Positions 59,301 through 64,000 of a stretch of DNA of 64,000 nt are shown here, piece by piece. Position numbers and translations under genes: made by a program. This DNA comes from Anadara kagoshimensis (lineage: Eukaryota > Mollusca > Bivalvia > Arcoida > Arcidae). Location of the stretch: positions 13,902,928 to 13,966,927 of the forward strand of contig CM037867.1 of NCBI GenBank assembly GCA_021292105.1, written 5' to 3'. How positions within the stretch are numbered: position 1 is the first letter of the stretch; every line of letters begins with the position of its first letter. Below the pieces are notes generated by a model. It was not told where the DNA came from and did not search any database. It saw nothing but the letters and a program-made list of their open reading frames with translations.

Positions 59301-60087
59301 TTATTTCCGTGCATTGTGGTTTAGCAGATGAAGAATGTGACGGTTCCTTACCATAAAGGATACATTTAATTAGTTAACATTCTTATACAGTACATGTTTC
59401 GCTTTTTTTAAACGATTGAATTGATTCATGCACATGCCGCTAAATACATTCTTTACTAGAACTGTCTCTTGAAAGCCAACTACCCCTGCACCAAACAGTT
59501 AACGTTTTCCCAGTTCCCACCACCTTTTCCGTTCCGATATGACCTTGGTTCAAAGTCTAGACTAACCTTTGGACCATGAAGATTATTCATGTGGAGTATT
59601 ATGACAGTTGTCCCAATCAATTAGGAATTATGGCCCGGACACAATTTTACAGGGACAAACAGATATAATGGATAATTTTATGCGGGTAAATGTGTCCGGG
59701 AGGATATAATTTCATAATAAAATCTAATCAGTGGAATAAATATCATGTCTTATTCTGTAAAATATTATCCATGGACAATATTTATATATAAAATATTGTT
59801 ATCCTTATATAACCCCTCAAACTAGTTTGGGGGGGGGGGATCTGCGTATTTGTTAAATAATTCTGATTGCTGAGGGTATTTCAACTTCACTACAAACACT
59901 GGGATTTTACTTCCGAACTCATCCATCAGTAATCCCAGTATGTTTGTCTTTCCTGGGCGTATTTTGTATGGCTGTATATATTAGTTTTATTGCTTGGTTC
60001 CAGCGGCTGTGTTGTACATATTTTTTAATTCTGGTTTTATACATTTTAGGTTATGTCACGCTTTTTATAGACATAAACATTTAAATG
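56372..60087. other. Interior of the 7.9-kb element, left half
   Basis: No transposase, polymerase or other domain found; short frames only, and the possible SINE at 58860. Confidence 0.6.
58860..59170. mobile_element. Possible second SINE type inside the 7.9-kb element
   Basis: GC-richer block with GATTCGAAGTAGG (B-box-like on one strand), GAGGCCAAAAG and a GGCGTTAAATTATATTTTTA tail-like part. Orientation uncertain. Confidence 0.35.
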
Positions 60088-60357
60088 CATATCCGACCGG
60101 GTCTGACCCAAGACTTGAAAGTGGGTAGTGATTGTTCTCTCGCCAAGCACTCGGCACATTACAAAATGAAAGACACGGTTCTTTCGGATGGGAACTTAAA
60201 TAAACGAGGTCCCCTGTCACGGTAGGTGTGGCACTATAAAGAACCTTGCTGTGTAATGCTATCAGCGTAACGCACAGGCAAAATGATTGCTATAGATAGC
60301 GACGTCTCGATATAAGTGAAATGTTCTTGAATGGGACGGTAAACGCCATCAAATAAG
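60088..60357 (+). mobile_element. SINE copy 6, head truncated, inside the 7.9-kb element
   Basis: Begins at the GACCGGGTCTGACCCAAGAC segment after the head and reaches the tail (GGGACGGTAAACGCCAT). Confidence 0.8.
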
Positions 60358-60889
60358 TGTGTTTCAATTCTAATTACTAGAATTAATCATACTATGTACA
60401 TTTATTCTGTATATATCTTTCTTTTTAGAATATATGGACGAAAATTGTTTAGAAATCGTGTACAAAATTAATCAAGTATACTTTTATTCTCTGATGACCT
60501 TTAACCCCTAATCACGTGACTTATCGATACACATAAATTGATTTCATTGGATATTTTCAAAACTCCGCCTTGATCTTTCATACGATTTATTAGAAATAAA
60601 AAATAAATAAAACGGATTTATCTCTAATATATTATTGGTGGCACTGAGAAAGTCGCCATTTTTCATTCAAAGGGCACTGCAGGTTATCGAACATAAATTC
60701 ATACTCAGCTAATTCCTTGAGTATTTTTTGTACAATCTACGTTTACGGAAAAATTAATGGTACCTCCCTCCCTACATAAGGTATCGAACCTATTTTGTAA
60801 TCTATCTAATTCAAAATATTTGGCAATATTTGTGTAAAAATTTCAAAATTTAGTTTTTCCCCCTCCTTTTCTTGTTAACAAAGTGGAGT

Positions 60890-60955
60890 GACATATTAGT
60901 ATTTATGGCACTTTCATATTAGTATTTATGGCACTTTCATGTTAGCGTTACCATG
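60890..60955 (+). repeat. 23-bp tandem repeat, 2.5 units
   Basis: ATTAGTATTTATGGCACTTT is repeated in the interior of the 7.9-kb element. Confidence 0.85.
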
Positions 60956-61552
60956 GTAACGGATAAACATTTAAAACATACAAAACAAAACAAATTTCAT
61001 TTTTAAAAAACATAAGATATTGACTTAAGGTTAGCATTCAAATTTATGTTGTAAATACATGAGAAAATACTTTGAAAAAATATCCAGATCTTGTAAAATT
61101 GAAGAAAAAAATGTAAATGTTGTAATTTAAAAGATTTAATCGAGTTAAAGACTTTTTCTGTAAAAAACGCAGAATAGTAAATCCGTCATAACTTTAAGAA
61201 TAATTGAAATTTTTATCTCAAATTTTCAGGTTATGTAAGTAAGTCTTGGGGCTTTCGAAAAATGCAAAAATCTGAAAATGCGATTTTTGCGCATCTGGAC
61301 CCATTTTCCCAGTCACCGTCACATATTATTTAGCTATTATTGCTTTGATTTTTGAAACTCCATAATGCTATCGAAAATAAAAAGACCTGTACGATAATAT
61401 ATGGTACGACATCGGTTAACAGCATTGAAAAACCATAATATGCACTTTGAAGATTGTCTCGCAGCAACCCCAAAGTATCGTTTTAGTGTTAGAGTAGATT
61501 GTTTGCTTTTATAAAGGCTTGAATCAGACAAAAAGAATAAATTCAAAACAAA

Positions 61553-61812
61553 CATATCAATCCATGTCAAAATCACAATTATGAAGCAAAACAAAAATCT
61601 TAAAACTTTCAAATGAAGTTTAACACAGGAACATCCACCAGGGAAGCGAGAACAAGTGACCTGGAAGGATACTTGAGCACCCCACCCTTTTTATAATGAA
61701 AGGAACATGGACCTTTGGGACGCCACATATCCATGGTATTTTCGGATACAGAGTCACCATACTATATTGTAATGACAGCCATAAAACTTTATAAGGGCCT
61801 TGATAAGCCAAG
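61553..61812 (-). repeat. Family A copy inside the 7.9-kb element
   Basis: Reverse copy that keeps the terminal hairpin (GGGCCTTGATAAGCCAAGGC). It is nested in the large TIR element. Confidence 0.75.
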
Positions 61813-61980
61813 GCTTGCACTATCCCTGCATCGACAATTCATTTGTTAGCAGTTTCCACCGTTGTATAAACAGATTTAAAGAATGCAGAAGAGAGATGGA
61901 ATTCCATGTTGCCTGAGAATTTGAACAATTTTATAAATATGGCAGAGAATAAGGCCTAACTGACTAGTTTTATATCAAAT

Positions 61981-62560
61981 GTGTTGAGCAAGGAAGTACT
62001 AGGCAAGGAGTCAGTGGTTAGTGGAGGGTTGAGGATCCAAATACTACATTCTTCAGTACATGGCGAGATACACCAAGCCTTTGTGCAAACCATAAATAGG
62101 CAAACTCAAGATTTGTTCCTTATGCCGAGTGAGATGGATAGAATAACGGATAATGATCAGATGTTTGTATTCTCTTGATTTTGTTTCACAACTAAACAGT
62201 AAGGTTTAAGTGAGTCCTAGAGCAAGTAAGAAACCAGGAGTCAATAAGAAATATCAGATAAAAACATTTAGATCTGTTGGTATTTGATCAACAGACAGTG
62301 ATTGAGCTTCCAGCGTGGGAAGTGTTCAAACAAATAACAGAGCTTAAAAACTCTAAACTGAAAGCTTATGAATATACGATAAAGTCAGCAATGCTGTCAT
62401 CAAGTGTAGATTCCTTTGTTTGTAATCTATTTCAAACTACCAACCCTCAACAAAAACCTTCATGAACTTCACTGGCATATGTTCCCTCATTGCCACGTTA
62501 CAAGATACGTTCCGGTCAAGCACATAAAACACATTAATTATCAGGAAATGGTTTGCAATA
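61981..62560 (+). pseudogene. Decayed coding-like segment of unknown origin
   Basis: Two open stretches (61981-62178 and 62277-62465) with balanced, non-repetitive amino-acid content lie inside the 7.9-kb element. The second continues in frame past one stop into SLAYVPSLPRYKIRSG. It may be what is left of the element's own gene or a captured host exon. I do not recognise the family. Confidence 0.25.
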
Positions 62561-62767
62561 TGTGTTTATGTCCTCAGTAAAAACTACCATTAACTCTTGT
62601 AAGCAGTTGGGAAATTTATGAACGTGGAATTGTTGAATCTTTGTGATGTTTGTGCAAATTAATTATTGTAAAAAACACATTCTACTGCACAGTTGTTTGT
62701 GGATGTGAATCATGCTGGTGTAAAAAGCTTTTGAAAGAGTCAGTAAACTAGTATATATATTAACAAA

Positions 62768-63491
62768 TTCAATATATTGGTTTATTGTATAAAAACAATG
62801 CAGCGCGGTGATTATTAGTCGGCCATCTTAAGAAATGGCGACCATATTGAATTTTACAACCACAGTTTCTTCATGAAAAATTGGTATCAATATTTCATTG
62901 ATCAAATATCAAATTTCAACTCAAAAGGTTAAGCGGTTGATTTGTTATTGAATTTTAATTTTAAAATTATCTTTTTTTGGTGGCCGGCCATCTTGGATTT
63001 TGCAGCCATATTTTCTTAAACGGAAAAAAGTCAAGGTGAAAACATACCTAGCTTAACTAAGTACACATATATTAAATACAATACATTGGTTTTATGTCAT
63101 AAAATAATGACACCCTTTGTTGTATTTGATTTAAAATGCAGCACATAGATTATACGTCGGCCATCTTGAAAATTGCGGCCATATTCAATTTTACAATCAA
63201 TAATTATTCACAGAAAATTAGTATAAATATTTAACTGATTAAATACCAAATTTCAACTTAAAAGGTTTAGTGGTTGATTTGATATTGAATTTTTATACTT
63301 AAATTATCTTTTTTGGTGGCCATCTTGGATTGGCAGCCATATTTTCATTAAACGGAAAAAGTCAAGGTGGAAACATACCTAGCCTAACTAAGTACATATA
63401 GGGCAATAAAATACACAATGTTTCCTGCTTTTAACAAATAAGTTTAGGGGGTCAATAAAGAGGCGACTTTTTGAGATCTGCCCCCTGACTA
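62768..63491 (-). repeat. Right long TIR made of two ~331-bp subrepeats
   Basis: Inverse of the left TIR, again with two direct subunits (AACATACCTAGCnTAACTAA near 63040 and 63370). Confidence 0.82.
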
Positions 63492-63779
63492 TAATAGAGT
63501 TAATATATATATATATATATCGAAGATGTAAACTTTTCTTAACCGAGTGTCACTGCCTGGTATTCTGGCCGTATCTGCATTTTAATTTCTAGGAAAAACC
63601 TGATAGTGCTGCTAGTATTTGCAGGTCTCCTTAAACAGTTTATACATGGACATCAATCAGTCTCTTAAAAATAAAATGACATGTTTTGCAAATTGAATTA
63701 TGCTTTAAACTTTTACCTCGCATTATATATGACAAACACGTCAATCTTTCATAAGCAATATCTTGGAGTACACCAATTG
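63492..63779. repeat. Segmental tandem duplication, copy 2, right part
   Basis: Resumes with TAATAGAGTTAATATATA and ends at CACCAATTG, the same end point as copy 1 (52636). Confidence 0.9.
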
Positions 63780-64000
63780 CTTTGCTTAAAACTATCTATC
63801 TTTAAACAATTTAGATACCAAAGAAAGTTTTTTTCAGCCACTGAGAACATATTAAAGGCTCTGAAATAGACCGGGTTTTTTGTTAAATGCTTCCATGAGA
63901 CAACTCCTGAAGTAGAATTTCGCCGTTGCTTTAATTATAATTTTTATATTTAATATTCAATAAAGCATTTTATTTTATAAAAGGATACTTAGTTCTTACA

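Larger units (their letters stand above)
55626..63491. mobile_element. Large TIR DNA element, 7.9 kb, inserted in duplication copy 2
   Basis: A perfect 17-bp end TAGTCAGGGGGCAGATC (55626-55642) has its complement at 63475-63491. TAA flanks both sides. Copy 1 of the duplication preserves the uninterrupted site at 52331-52340, which proves the boundaries and a 3-bp TAA duplication. TAA/TTA targets are typical of PIF/Harbinger, but no transposase or DNA-binding gene was found. The interior (56372-62767) holds other repeats and AT-rich filler. Likely non-autonomous or an old shell. Confidence 0.8.

Noticed and set aside
55626-63491. Polinton/Maverick reading of the long-TIR element
   Set aside because: Target duplication is 3 bp rather than 6, the size is small, and no polymerase, integrase or capsid domain is seen.
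1-64000. LTR retroelement with long direct repeats
   Set aside because: No LTR pair, gag or integrase motifs found; the direct repeats seen belong to tandem arrays and the segmental duplication.

Overview
This window looks like nuclear DNA from an animal, most likely a bivalve mollusc. It is AT-rich, its genes are split by small exons and long introns, and it is crowded with mollusc-style SINEs, TIR mini-elements, a Penelope-like reverse transcriptase relic and hammerhead-ribozyme repeats. The phylum is inferred from repeat types and gene structure; no sequence search was run.

Genes (1-35.4 kb). Three paralogues of one 12-TM major-facilitator family sit together: SLC49A4 (DIRC2, lysosomal, disrupted in renal carcinoma 2). 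Gene 1 is on the minus strand and only its first exon (163-469) is inside the window. It is head-to-head with gene 2 (1711-13034, plus, 12 exons, 490 aa). Gene 2 is followed in the same direction by gene 3 (16494-35423, plus, 13 exons, 490 or 500 aa). Genes 2 and 3 share every intron position and phase, and nine of their exons have identical lengths, so they are tandem duplicates. Gene 3 has two candidate exons, 22145-22191 and 27334-27410, with the same entry and exit phases but different peptides. They look mutually exclusive and would change the glycosylated loop of the transporter.

Repeats inside the genes. Introns hold a very dense dispersed repeat of about 330 bp (called family A here, about 27 copies or fragments), tRNA-headed SINEs, and several TIR mini-element families. 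Repeats carrying a type I hammerhead ribozyme fold resemble the animal retrozymes. Intron 5 of gene 3 contains a 4.9-kb TIR element with a 390-bp internal tandem array. Two arrays in gene 3 introns carry pieces of exon 2 and exon 12.

35.4-64 kb. I found no host gene here. The stretch holds family A copies, a Penelope-like relic (38046-38990), a tandem pair of hammerhead units 318 bp apart (41.5-41.9 kb) and a 3.25-kb segmental tandem duplication (49.39-55.62 kb, resuming at 63.49 kb). The second copy is interrupted by a 7.9-kb element (55626-63491) with TIRs of about 730 bp. Copy 1 keeps the empty site, which fixes the element's ends and a 3-bp TAA target duplication.
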